Assembly: GCA_021405325.1 (NCBI GenBank)
Contig: QWII01000008.1
Span: forward strand, 1 to 64,000
Origin: Caldilinea sp. CFX5
GTDB taxonomy: Bacteria > Chloroflexota > Anaerolineae > Caldilineales > Caldilineaceae
Direction of reading: 5' to 3'
Length of the DNA stretch: 64,000 nt
How positions within the stretch are numbered: the stretch's first letter is position 1; the number at the start of each line of letters is the position of its first letter. Under the pieces are notes generated by a model. It made no database searches. It was not told the origin of the DNA and saw nothing but the letters and a program-made list of their open reading frames with translations. The position numbers and the translations under genes are program-made. Positions 27,226 to 35,012 of this stretch are shown piece by piece.

Positions 27226-27459
27226 TCAAACCCTGGGCGACTCTTTTTTACTGGCAACCGCCTTACGCACAATCGCTAAAAATTCATCCAGCGGCACCCG
27301 ATGGATGCGCGCCGCCCATTCCACCGTCAGCGCTTTGGTCAACAGCTTGCGCACCGAATAGCGTCCGACCCGTTGTACCCCGAACATCTCCATCACCTCG
27401 GCAATGTCGCCATATTCGGTCAGCAGATCAGAAACGCGTGTATCTTTTGTGATTTCCAT
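27226..27459 (-). CDS. DUF1858-like small protein without cysteines
   Basis: This 77-aa protein starts MEITKDTRVSDLLTEYGDIAEVMEMFGV, the pattern of DUF1858 proteins. The usual C-terminal cysteine pair of that family is absent, so a redox role is unlikely. It lies between a membrane protein gene and a Crp/Fnr regulator on the same strand; DUF1858 proteins are often near nitric-oxide or anaerobic regulators, but no further evidence is present. Confidence 0.7.
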   Translation of the reverse strand: MEITKDTRVSDLLTEYGDIAEVMEMFGVQRVGRYSVRKLLTKALTVEWAARIHRVPLDEFLAIVRKAVASKKESPRV

Positions 27460-27570
27460 AGATCTCCCTTATGCTTCTGTACCAATCAAAAAATCGTTGC
27501 GATGAGGTAAGCATAGCAGCGGCGCAGGCAAAAATCTTCGACTTTTGTCGGGTTTGGGGAAGAAGAAGGT

Positions 27571-27633
27571 GGTTGGTTGGTTCGTTGGTTTCGCGCCCGA
27601 AGGGCACCCGCTCAACCAACGAACCAACCAACC
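27571..27633. repeat. Tandem GGTT-word hairpin abutting the Crp-type gene stop
   Basis: Bases 27571-27590 (GGTTGGTTGGTTCGTTGGTT) are the exact complement of 27614-27633, with a GC-rich loop that can form an inner stem (GCCC/GGGC). AATCAACC words continue to 27649, directly against the stop codon of the Crp/Fnr gene (27650). Read on the minus strand, the array starts right at the stop with GTTGATTG words, like the arrays at 47392, 53042 and 56164. Confidence 0.88.
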
Positions 27634-27649
27634 AATCAACCAATCAACC

Positions 27650-28339
27650 TTAGCCATTCGGTGTGGTTTTGGCGGCTAGCCCTTGGGGATCGAGGATGCG
27701 GATCTGCTGGCGGGCAACTTCGATGAGCTTTTCTTCGACCAGTTCACGCAGCGCGCGGCTGAGGACATCGGGCACGGTGCCGAGACGGGCGGCGAGTTCG
27801 GCCTGGGTGGCCCAACGCCGGCGCTGGACGACATTGTTTTCGGCTTGCTCTAATAGCAGGCGGGCCAGCCGCGATGTCACCGTGTGCAACGAGAGATCGG
27901 CCACCAACTCGACCAGTTCACTAATGCGTGTAGCCATAAACTCAATCATGGGCAAGGCCAGCGCAGGATCGCTTGTCACCATCTGGCGCAGCGCGTCGCG
28001 TGGTAACAGCCAGAGCGTCGTTGCTTCCAGGGCAATTGCCGTGGCGGGCGCTGGTCGATTGACAAAGAGGCCGCCGAAGAGTTCACCAGGCCCCCACACG
28101 TAAAGAATCTGCTCGCGCCCGTCTACGGCCATTTTCACGACCTTGACCCAGCCGATCTCGACATAATAGAGCGCCGGTGGGGGGTCGCCTTCGAGAAAGA
28201 TCACGGCGCCTGGGGCATAGGCGCGCCGGATCGCGCTCTGGGCTAAGTGGGCCAAACTTGCTGGCGCCAGACCGCGCAACATGGGGAGCGTTTGCCACTG
28301 AGCAATAAGCATGTTGCGATCAGGTGGTTGGGTTGACAT
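27650..28339 (-). CDS. Crp/Fnr family transcriptional regulator
   Basis: The 229-aa protein has an N-terminal cyclic-nucleotide-binding-fold domain (residues ~20-130, with AVIFLEGDPPPALYYVEIGW and GELFGG) and a C-terminal winged helix (VTSRLARLLLEQ, then AELAARLGTVPDVLSRALRELVEEKLIEV). No cysteine cluster for an Fe-S centre is seen, so it is not a classical FNR oxygen sensor. The start at 28339 (MSTQPPDRNMLIAQW) avoids an implausible 29-residue extension. The signal it binds is unknown. Confidence 0.92.
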   Translation of the reverse strand: MSTQPPDRNMLIAQWQTLPMLRGLAPASLAHLAQSAIRRAYAPGAVIFLEGDPPPALYYVEIGWVKVVKMAVDGREQILYVWGPGELFGGLFVNRPAPATAIALEATTLWLLPRDALRQMVTSDPALALPMIEFMATRISELVELVADLSLHTVTSRLARLLLEQAENNVVQRRRWATQAELAARLGTVPDVLSRALRELVEEKLIEVARQQIRILDPQGLAAKTTPNG

Positions 28340-28438
28340 TGATTGTCTCTCATTGCGTTCGTTCGCTTTCGTGCAAGTTGACCTATTATAATGGGACACA
28401 ATGAAAAACCAGTAAAAGACAGACAACTGATGTCACCC

Positions 28439-28525
28439 TCAACAAACTTTGGTTGTCAAGTAGGTGTGCCAATCAGCCTCAAATTCTTCCGCGGTCCGGT
28501 GGTAGACGGCTGGCGTCAGGGGCAC
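28439..28525 (-). other. Short coding-like fragment downstream of the sigma-GNAT gene
   Basis: From a GTG at 28525 the frame reads VPLTPAVYHRTAEEFEADW and continues a few residues to a stop at 28439 (28 codons). It looks like a protein segment rather than random sequence, but I cannot name a family. It could be the remnant of a gene end or a small protein. Support is weak. Confidence 0.2.
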
Positions 28526-28545
28526 CAAGTTGGAAAGTGAAATAC

Positions 28546-30090
28546 TTATTTAAATGTCGCCTCCATCTCATATTTGCCCGGCTCCTCGACAAAGCCAAAC
28601 TTCCGGTTGATGGCGCGCATCGGGGCATTGACTGTCTCGACGTTGGTCACCACGCGCGTTGCCCCGTTGGCCCGTGCGTAGTTGATTGCCCGCAATTTGA
28701 GCGCTTGCATGATCTTGCGGTTGCGATAGGCTGCGTCCACACCAGAGATCAAAGTGAAACCAGTCTGCTCTTCTGCACTGTAACTGATGGCCGACATCCC
28801 CACGAACTTGTCGCCATCGAGGGCGATCATCTGCCCTGCCGGCTGAAACCACGATGCACCAAAGACCACCTTCTTCCAGTTTTCATAGTTGATATACGCC
28901 CCATCCGAGGCCGGGTCATCAAGCGCCGCCACGCCGTTGATGTCGTAGAGTTTGCGGATGTTTTCTTCGCTCTGCGTCACCTCGGCAAACGAAGTCAGGC
29001 GGATACCCAGTGCCTCGACTCGTGCCGTGAAGCCGTCAAATTGCCGTTCGTCAAAATTCTTCAGGTCAAGGATCGCTTGCAACTGATGGGTGCGTGACGT
29101 AAAGCCGCGAGTGGTGGCAAAGCGATAGTGCGCGGGATCGCCTTCATGCACCTCGGCCAGGAGGGCGTCTGCGCCTTGCGCCCGCAGGTAGGTGACCAGG
29201 TCATGCCACAGTTGGCTACCGATGCCCTGCCGCCGGTGGGCCGGATCAACGACGACGTTGACAACATATTGATTAGGTTTCATACTGGGATAGTGACCAG
29301 CAAAGTTAAAGCCAACCACCAACCCCTGGTCGTTGATCGCCACGGCGTGCCGCAGAATACGTTCCGGCATATCAACATTGTGTTCAAAGAGCAGATCCTG
29401 GGCGCTGGTCGTCTCCTCAGCATCGGCCGAGAGCAGTTGGGCGATGCGCGGAAAATCCTCGGTTGGGTTGGCCAGGCGGATGCGGTTGATCACCCCGTTG
29501 GTAAAGCTCGTGTCGTTGGAGGGGCGTTGGTCGTTGAGCGTTGCTTTGGTCAAGGCAAAGATCCTTTCTTTCAGCGTGTTGCGGGCGCTGTAGAGCCGAT
29601 TATTGACTTGTGACTTCGTGAGATTCAGGAAGTCGGCCACCTCTTGATGCGAGTACCCGCTGAGATAGAAAAGGGTGATGGCAAGGCGTTGTTCTTCCGG
29701 CAGTTGTTGCAGGGCATGGGCGACAAAGGCTTGCAACTCGCGCTGTTCGTAGATTTCGACTGGCCCCGGTTCGCGGGTCGGCACGCCCTCGGCAATCTCT
29801 AACGGCACTTCCGTCAGCGCCCGACGGCGCGTGATGCGGTCACACTGTTTGAAAATGATACGGCGCAGCCAAACGGCAAAGGCTCTTGGCTCGCGTAGCT
29901 CACCCAAACAGCCATACGCTTCCAGAAAGGCTTCTTGGGCGGCATCCTTGGCGGCGTCATGATTGCCCAAGATCCCATAGGCGTAGCCAACGGCGGTGTC
30001 CTGAAACCGCCGCACGATTGCGCTATAGGCCGCCACATCGCCCTGTTTTGCTTGCAGAATCAACGCTGGTAGATCACCCACGGAAAGCAT
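28546..30090 (-). CDS. ECF-type sigma factor fused to two GNAT acetyltransferase domains
   Basis: The 514-aa protein has region 2 at about residues 8-90 (DAAKDAAQEAFLEAYGCLGE, REPRAFAVWLRRII) and region 4 at about 125-178 (LPEEQRLAITLFYLSGYSHQ, NLTKSQVNNRLYSARNTLKE). The first GNAT domain follows (about 203-340; acetyl-CoA loop RRQGIG at 286-291) and a second, divergent one (about 350-514; YRNRKIMQALKLRAI, ending NRKFGFVEEPGKYEM). The combination suggests a transcription factor whose activity is tied to acetyl-CoA or an acetylated effector, or an enzyme using the sigma part for localisation. No anti-sigma gene is adjacent. The ATG at 30090 begins the region 2 fold; an upstream extension looks unrelated. 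Confidence 0.85.
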   Translation of the reverse strand: MLSVGDLPALILQAKQGDVAAYSAIVRRFQDTAVGYAYGILGNHDAAKDAAQEAFLEAYGCLGELREPRAFAVWLRRIIFKQCDRITRRRALTEVPLEIAEGVPTREPGPVEIYEQRELQAFVAHALQQLPEEQRLAITLFYLSGYSHQEVADFLNLTKSQVNNRLYSARNTLKERIFALTKATLNDQRPSNDTSFTNGVINRIRLANPTEDFPRIAQLLSADAEETTSAQDLLFEHNVDMPERILRHAVAINDQGLVVGFNFAGHYPSMKPNQYVVNVVVDPAHRRQGIGSQLWHDLVTYLRAQGADALLAEVHEGDPAHYRFATTRGFTSRTHQLQAILDLKNFDERQFDGFTARVEALGIRLTSFAEVTQSEENIRKLYDINGVAALDDPASDGAYINYENWKKVVFGASWFQPAGQMIALDGDKFVGMSAISYSAEEQTGFTLISGVDAAYRNRKIMQALKLRAINYARANGATRVVTNVETVNAPMRAINRKFGFVEEPGKYEMEATFK

Positions 30091-30278
30091 TTGCTTTGGT
30101 CGAATTCGTTTAGAAAGATAGTTGCCAGTAGAGGACTTCGCACCCACTTTGGGGCGGCCCTGCGCATGTATGGGAAGCGCCTTCTTCGCATATTACCAGG
30201 CAAAAGTCATCATGGCTGTTGATCATACGCTGCCTTTGTGCTACTACCAAATCCGTTGAATCAGGCAGTGAAAAAACG

Positions 30279-30345
30279 GGCATAGGGGGCGGACTCAGAG
30301 GACGCGGATCGAAACCGTGCCAGATCCGCGCTTCCTGAATCCGCA
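30279..30345. terminator. Long imperfect hairpin downstream of the ABC exporter genes
   Basis: The two halves pair imperfectly through AGGGG, GCGGA, CTCAG and a perfect inner GCGGATC/GATCCGC stem. It lies between the stop of the second exporter gene (30362) and the start of the sigma-GNAT gene (30090). It probably ends transcription of the exporter operon or protects its mRNA; there is no strong T-run. Confidence 0.5.
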
Positions 30346-30361
30346 CCCCTACCCTATTCAC

Positions 30362-32125
30362 CTATTGCTCTCCGGCCCAAAGCTGTTGCATCTCCTGACA
30401 ACGGGTCAATAACACCGACAAGGTTCCTGTATCCTCGACGCGGCCATCTTTCAGGACAATAATCTGCGTCGCTCGTTGGAAGGCGGCCCGGCGGTGTGAG
30501 ACGACCAGGCAAGTGCTGCCAGCTTGTTGCCCCAGTCGTTCCCACAGCAACCGTTCCGTTTCTACATCCAATGCACTGGACAAGTCATCAAAGACATAGA
30601 GTTCGGCGTCGCGCACCAACATGCGGGCAGCGGCCGTGCGCTGTACCTGCCCGCCGGAAAGCTTGACGCCACGCGGGCCGATGGTGGTCTCTAATCCCTG
30701 TTCGAGGGTGGCAAGATCCGGCGCTAACACGGCAGTATGGATGGCGGCGGGGAGTGTTGCTGTGTCCGCCGGCAGACCAAGCAAGATGTTGTTGCGCAGG
30801 GTGTCACTAAAGAGCCGGGGCATTTGACCAGTATAGGCGGCGCGGGGTGGGGTAAAGAAGGTGTTGCGCGCTGCGACCACGGTCCCATTCCACTGGACAA
30901 CCCCTTCATCCAACGGCAACAGACCGAGCAAAACGCGTAGCAATGTCGTCTTGCCGGCCCCAATCCGTCCCGTGATCACGGTGAAGGAGCCACGGGGTAG
31001 CTGCAAATTGACGCCGTGGATGCCACAGTAACGGCCAGGGGCACTGCCAGGGTGACGGTAGGTGAGGTTGGTAGCCGTCAACCGATCTAAATGGTCGGCG
31101 GCGCTTTTGGCCGGGGGGCGAAGGGCCGGGAACGCACCAGTGAGCGGCAGATGACGCGGCTGCACCAGGGTCGCAACGGGTGCTGCCCCTGGTAACAATT
31201 CTTTGACGCGTTGCAGGGAGACCGCCGACTGCTTTTCTACCGTCAGCAGATTGGTCAAGACCGTCAACGCATCCATCACCGGCCAGAGGTAGGCGACAAA
31301 GAGCGCAAAGTCGCCTACCGTAAAGGTACCGGTGGCAATCCCGCGACCCGCCAGGAGCAGGATCAACCCGGTGCTGATCTCAAAAGTGCTACGGAAGGTG
31401 GTCTGCACCAACTCGCCAAAGAGGGTGTCACGCAACGCTGCGCGCCGCCGTTCCTCGTTGAGCGCGTCTAGCTGGCGACTAACCGGCTCGACTGCACCAG
31501 CGACCGTCACCGCTTGCACTGCCCCATAGAGTTCACCAATAAAGGCGCTGACTTTGCTATCGGCTTCCCGGTAACTTTCCCGGTAGCGTTGGATGCGTTG
31601 TTGGGCCAGGTTGGCGGCCACCGTCACCAGGATGAGGGGAATGAAGACGGCTAGGGTCAACCAGAGGTCGGTCCAGCCCAAAATGAGCAGACCAACCAGC
31701 AGGGTGAGAGCCACACCCGGCGGATCAACCAGATAATCAACCGTAAAGCTGGTCACTTGCTCGGCATCGTCTTCGACGCGGCTGACCCCTTCGCCGGTGG
31801 TTGACGCCAGTGCGGCTGGCTGCCGGAAGATCGCCTCTAACAGGTTGAGTTGCAACGTCCCTTTCACGCGACTGCGCAGGGCTGGTCGGGTAAAATTCGC
31901 CACACACAAAATGCCAAAGCGCCCCACCGCTACGCCCACCATAAGCGCCACCAGCGTCCACAGGTTCCAGCCCACCTGGACGTTGGTGAACTGGTCAAAA
32001 AAGGCGCGGGTGACCAACCCCAGCAACAGCGGCATCATGTAATCCGCGCTCCAGGTGATCCACTGGATCAAAATGCCGCCCGGCTGTTGTCGTAAGAGTC
32101 GCCCGCTGGTTTGCCAGATGTTCAT
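30362..32125 (-). CDS. ABC exporter half-transporter (degenerate Walker B subunit)
   Basis: This 587-aa protein has an N-terminal six-helix membrane domain and a C-terminal nucleotide-binding domain. It has Walker A GRIGAGKTT, a canonical signature LSGGQ (KLSGGQVQRTAAARM) and Walker B LYVFDD where the catalytic Glu is Asp. With its partner at 32122, whose Walker B has DE but whose signature is LSAGE, it forms the asymmetric heterodimer expected for TM287/288-type exporters: one good ATP site, one degenerate. Its start overlaps the partner's stop (ATGA). Confidence 0.92.
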   Translation of the reverse strand: MNIWQTSGRLLRQQPGGILIQWITWSADYMMPLLLGLVTRAFFDQFTNVQVGWNLWTLVALMVGVAVGRFGILCVANFTRPALRSRVKGTLQLNLLEAIFRQPAALASTTGEGVSRVEDDAEQVTSFTVDYLVDPPGVALTLLVGLLILGWTDLWLTLAVFIPLILVTVAANLAQQRIQRYRESYREADSKVSAFIGELYGAVQAVTVAGAVEPVSRQLDALNEERRRAALRDTLFGELVQTTFRSTFEISTGLILLLAGRGIATGTFTVGDFALFVAYLWPVMDALTVLTNLLTVEKQSAVSLQRVKELLPGAAPVATLVQPRHLPLTGAFPALRPPAKSAADHLDRLTATNLTYRHPGSAPGRYCGIHGVNLQLPRGSFTVITGRIGAGKTTLLRVLLGLLPLDEGVVQWNGTVVAARNTFFTPPRAAYTGQMPRLFSDTLRNNILLGLPADTATLPAAIHTAVLAPDLATLEQGLETTIGPRGVKLSGGQVQRTAAARMLVRDAELYVFDDLSSALDVETERLLWERLGQQAGSTCLVVSHRRAAFQRATQIIVLKDGRVEDTGTLSVLLTRCQEMQQLWAGEQ

Positions 32126-33876
32126 GCCAGCACCTCTGTCATCTCTACGGTCATGCCTACCCGCAACAGGTGGTTAAAGTGTGAATGAGGATCAGCGATG
32201 AGCGCCACACGGTCGCCCTTTTCCAGCACCTGGCCGTCGCGTAGAATGCAGATGGTATCGACCCGTTGCACCGTCGTCAGCCGATGAGCAATGATGATGG
32301 CCGTGCGGTTTGCCAGCAGTCGGTCAATGGCCCGCTCCAGCAGTTGTTCGGTGACAGGGTCAAGCCGCGACGAGGCTTCATCCAAAATAACCAGACTGGG
32401 GTTCTTGAGGAAGACACGGGTAAAGGCCAGCAGTTGCGCCTCACCGGCGGAAAGGCCGCGCCCACCGTTGCCCAACGGTGTATCCAGCCCTTGCGCCAAC
32501 CCGGCAAACCAACCCGTCAAGCCCAACAGATCAATCGCCTTGTGGATCTCCTCGTCGGCGATGGTGTGGTCAAAGAAGGTGAGGTTGTCACGCACGCTGG
32601 CGGCAAAAAGCTGCACTTCCTGCGTCACCAACCCAATGTGGCGGCGCAATTCGTCCACGTCCACGGTGCGTATATCTCGTCCACCCAGTGTAATGACGCC
32701 ACTGGTCGGGTCGTAGAGACGGAAGAGTAAGCGGGTAATCGTCGTCTTGCCGCCGCCGGTGCGCCCTAGTAGCCCCATCACTTTGCCGGCTGCCAACTGG
32801 AAAGTGACTTGTTGTAAAACCGGTGTATCCGCATGGTAACAAAACGCAACGCCCTCGAAAGCAACCGGCAGGGCGGTCGGTGGCAGGGCAACCGGATTCG
32901 CGACAGGTTGGATCACGGGTTGGCGATCAAATAATTCACGGATGCGGACAATGCTGGCGGTCGCTTCTTGCAAATCTTGCGCTTGGTGGGCCAACTCGGC
33001 CAGAGGATTTTGCAACAGCTTGCCATATTGCCAGCAGAGGAAGAGCGCACCAATGGTCAACGCGCCGGTCTGCCAAAGATACGCGCCGACGCCCAACGCC
33101 AGCGCCAGACTGATGTCAAAGATCATGGCGCTAAAGGCCCAACTCAACCCGACGAGGATGGTGCCGCGCACAGCCTGGTAGACTTTGTAGTGGGCGCGCT
33201 GGAACTGTTGCAGGATATAGTCAACCGCCCCGTTGGCCCGGATATCCTCAACGCCGCCCAGCCATTCCTCCAGTTGACCGGCCAGATTGGCATTGGCGGC
33301 CAAGCGCGCTTCCCACCGTTCGACCCCAAAGCTGACCTTTTTGCGCCAGACATAGAGCATAATGATTTCCAGCAGGGTAAAGGTCAAGCCGATGCGCCAA
33401 TCTTCCAGATAGAGCAAGAGTAGCACACCGACCAACAAAAGCGTGCTGCCAATGATCTGCAAGACAAACTGCGAGAAGAAGTTAGAAAGCGCCGTCACAT
33501 CGCCGTCGAGCCGTTCGATCATCGTGCCGGGGGTGTTTTCGTGATGAAAAGCTTGGTCGAGGCGCAAGCAATGGCGAGAAAGATCATTGCGCAGCCAGTT
33601 GGTCGCTCGCCAACGTACCTCCTCGGTGACGTAGGTTGAGCCGGTGCGGACGATTTGGTTGAGCAACGCCACCACCAGGTAGAGCAGGCTGATGGGCAGA
33701 AGATCAACCACCAAACCAGCTTGCGCGGTGTCAATAAACTGGCGGATCAGTTGCGGGCTGAACAACTGCAATCCGATGCCGCCAAAGAGCAGCAGCGCCA
33801 ACACACTCACCCGCCCCCACTGTGGCCAGAGGTAACGCGCTAAGAGGGCGAAGTATTGGTGAAAAGGGACAGTCAT
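32122..33876 (-). CDS. ABC exporter half-transporter (catalytic Walker B subunit)
   Basis: This 584-aa protein has six membrane helices followed by an ATPase domain: Walker A LLGRTGGGKTT, altered signature GLSAGEAQLLAFTR (LSAGE in place of LSGGQ) and Walker B LVILDEASSRLD with the catalytic Glu. It pairs with the downstream protein into an asymmetric exporter, possibly for lipids or drugs. The ATG at 33876 (MTVPFHQYFALLARYLW) is preferred over a 13-residue upstream extension. Confidence 0.92.
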   Translation of the reverse strand: MTVPFHQYFALLARYLWPQWGRVSVLALLLFGGIGLQLFSPQLIRQFIDTAQAGLVVDLLPISLLYLVVALLNQIVRTGSTYVTEEVRWRATNWLRNDLSRHCLRLDQAFHHENTPGTMIERLDGDVTALSNFFSQFVLQIIGSTLLLVGVLLLLYLEDWRIGLTFTLLEIIMLYVWRKKVSFGVERWEARLAANANLAGQLEEWLGGVEDIRANGAVDYILQQFQRAHYKVYQAVRGTILVGLSWAFSAMIFDISLALALGVGAYLWQTGALTIGALFLCWQYGKLLQNPLAELAHQAQDLQEATASIVRIRELFDRQPVIQPVANPVALPPTALPVAFEGVAFCYHADTPVLQQVTFQLAAGKVMGLLGRTGGGKTTITRLLFRLYDPTSGVITLGGRDIRTVDVDELRRHIGLVTQEVQLFAASVRDNLTFFDHTIADEEIHKAIDLLGLTGWFAGLAQGLDTPLGNGGRGLSAGEAQLLAFTRVFLKNPSLVILDEASSRLDPVTEQLLERAIDRLLANRTAIIIAHRLTTVQRVDTICILRDGQVLEKGDRVALIADPHSHFNHLLRVGMTVEMTEVLA

Positions 33877-34233
33877 TGCATAACTCCGTATCGGGTGTGG
33901 ATGACAAGCAGCCATCCTCTACCCGGCTTGATTTGATGGTGTTTATCAAAAGGCCGCTATAAGATAGTCCCACTTTGGTGGAGAAAGTTCTTTTAGGTGC
34001 GGTAAGAAGCCGACTTCCCATGCTGCGGGTGTATCAAATTGAGCCATCTTGATTGCAACCGGCTATGTATACAGCAGCGAACTACAATCAGATCACCCGT
34101 TGTTCGCATCCGACAACGCTGTATAGTTGTACAGACAAAAACTGCATGAATTTTGAATTAAAATTCTTGCAATTATAGAATTCTTCTGATATACTAAATC
34201 AGGCTGATGTTAAAGTGCAGAAGAGGTGTGGCA
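33877..34233. promoter_or_regulatory. Divergent promoter region before the AT-rich defence island
   Basis: No gene is visible. The plus strand has TTGCAA (34167-34172), 17 bases, then TATACT (34190-34195), and the AbiEi-type start follows at 34234 with AGAAGAGG upstream. A dyad GAATTTT/AAAATTC (34148-34154, 34160-34166) ends one base before the -35 and is a candidate operator for self-regulation by the antitoxin. Base composition becomes AT-rich from about 34140. The exporter gene starts on the other strand at 33876; I see no clear promoter for it. Confidence 0.6.
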
Positions 34234-34830
34234 ATGAAGAAACTGGATGAACTAAAAGCAAAGCTACAACCAGGGCGAGTCTATCACCGCAAGGGGCTGG
34301 CCAGGTGGTCAAATGCCATCGACCGCCACCTCAAAGCGTTGCTTACGGATGGCACCCTGGTAAAGCTTTCGCAAGGCATTTACTACTATCCGAAGAAAAC
34401 AGCCTTTGGGGATGCACCCCCAGAGGAGAAATCCTTGATCAGCGCCTTCTTAAATGATGACCGATTTCTCATTACGTCGCCGAATGTTTATAATGGGTTA
34501 GGCATTGGCGCGACCCAACTCTATAATCAAACGGTTGTCTATAATCACAAACGACATGGGCAATTCACCCTGGGTAAGCGGACCTTTGCTTTTCGCAAGA
34601 AGGCATTCTTCCCTCTAGAAGTGAGCCGCGAGTTTTTGTTAGTGGAGCTAGTCAACAATCTAGATCAGCTTGCGGAAGACCGCACCGCCTTGCTTGAGGA
34701 AGTGGCAAAGAAAGTAACTGCCGTTGATCGAGTTGCCTTGGCGGAGGCGGTGCGTGCGTTTGGTGGCGTGACAGCCAAGAAATTTTTTGCCCAAAGCCTA
34801 GGAGATGATGCGCTCTACTATGGCAATTGA
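34234..34830 (+). CDS. AbiEi-type antitoxin (DUF6088 family)
   Basis: The 198-aa protein has an N-terminal winged-helix-like region (LKAKLQPGRVYHRKGLARWS, DRHLKALLTDGTLVKLSQGIYYYP), as in AbiEi antitoxins, and a C-terminal part with GDAPPEEKSLISAFLNDDRF typical of DUF6088. Antitoxins of type IV AbiE systems bind their own promoter and counteract the AbiEii nucleotidyltransferase. The start at 34234 has AGAAGAGG 7 bases upstream. The toxin gene overlapping its 3' end is truncated (34805-34978), so the antitoxin is retained alone. It opens the island with the restriction genes. Confidence 0.8.
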   Translation: MKKLDELKAKLQPGRVYHRKGLARWSNAIDRHLKALLTDGTLVKLSQGIYYYPKKTAFGDAPPEEKSLISAFLNDDRFLITSPNVYNGLGIGATQLYNQTVVYNHKRHGQFTLGKRTFAFRKKAFFPLEVSREFLLVELVNNLDQLAEDRTALLEEVAKKVTAVDRVALAEAVRAFGGVTAKKFFAQSLGDDALYYGN

Positions 34831-34978
34831 TTATCTGCACAACCATCCAGATTTTGCTGATCTGATTCGCGTTGTCGGGGAGGAGCGCACCATAGCTACT
34901 GCGCTCCGGGCTTTTAAAACTAATGGAGCGACATACCGCCGCCGATTTTCCCAAATTCTCAAAGAGATTTATACTTGA
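34805..34978 (+). pseudogene. Truncated AbiEii-type nucleotidyltransferase toxin
   Basis: A 57-codon frame overlapping the end of the antitoxin gene begins MMRSTMAIDYLHNHPDFADL. YLHNHPDF.DLI is the N-terminal signature I recall for AbiEii toxins beside DUF6088 antitoxins, which usually continues to a long catalytic domain. Here it passes after about 35 codons into RAFKTNGATYRRRFSQILKE and stops at 34978, so the catalytic core is missing. The tail may be the original C-terminus joined after an internal deletion. The reading of the first half is fairly secure; the second is a guess. Confidence 0.65.
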
Positions 34979-35012
34979 CTTATCCCATACGCTCCTAAAT
35001 TGAACACCAAGT

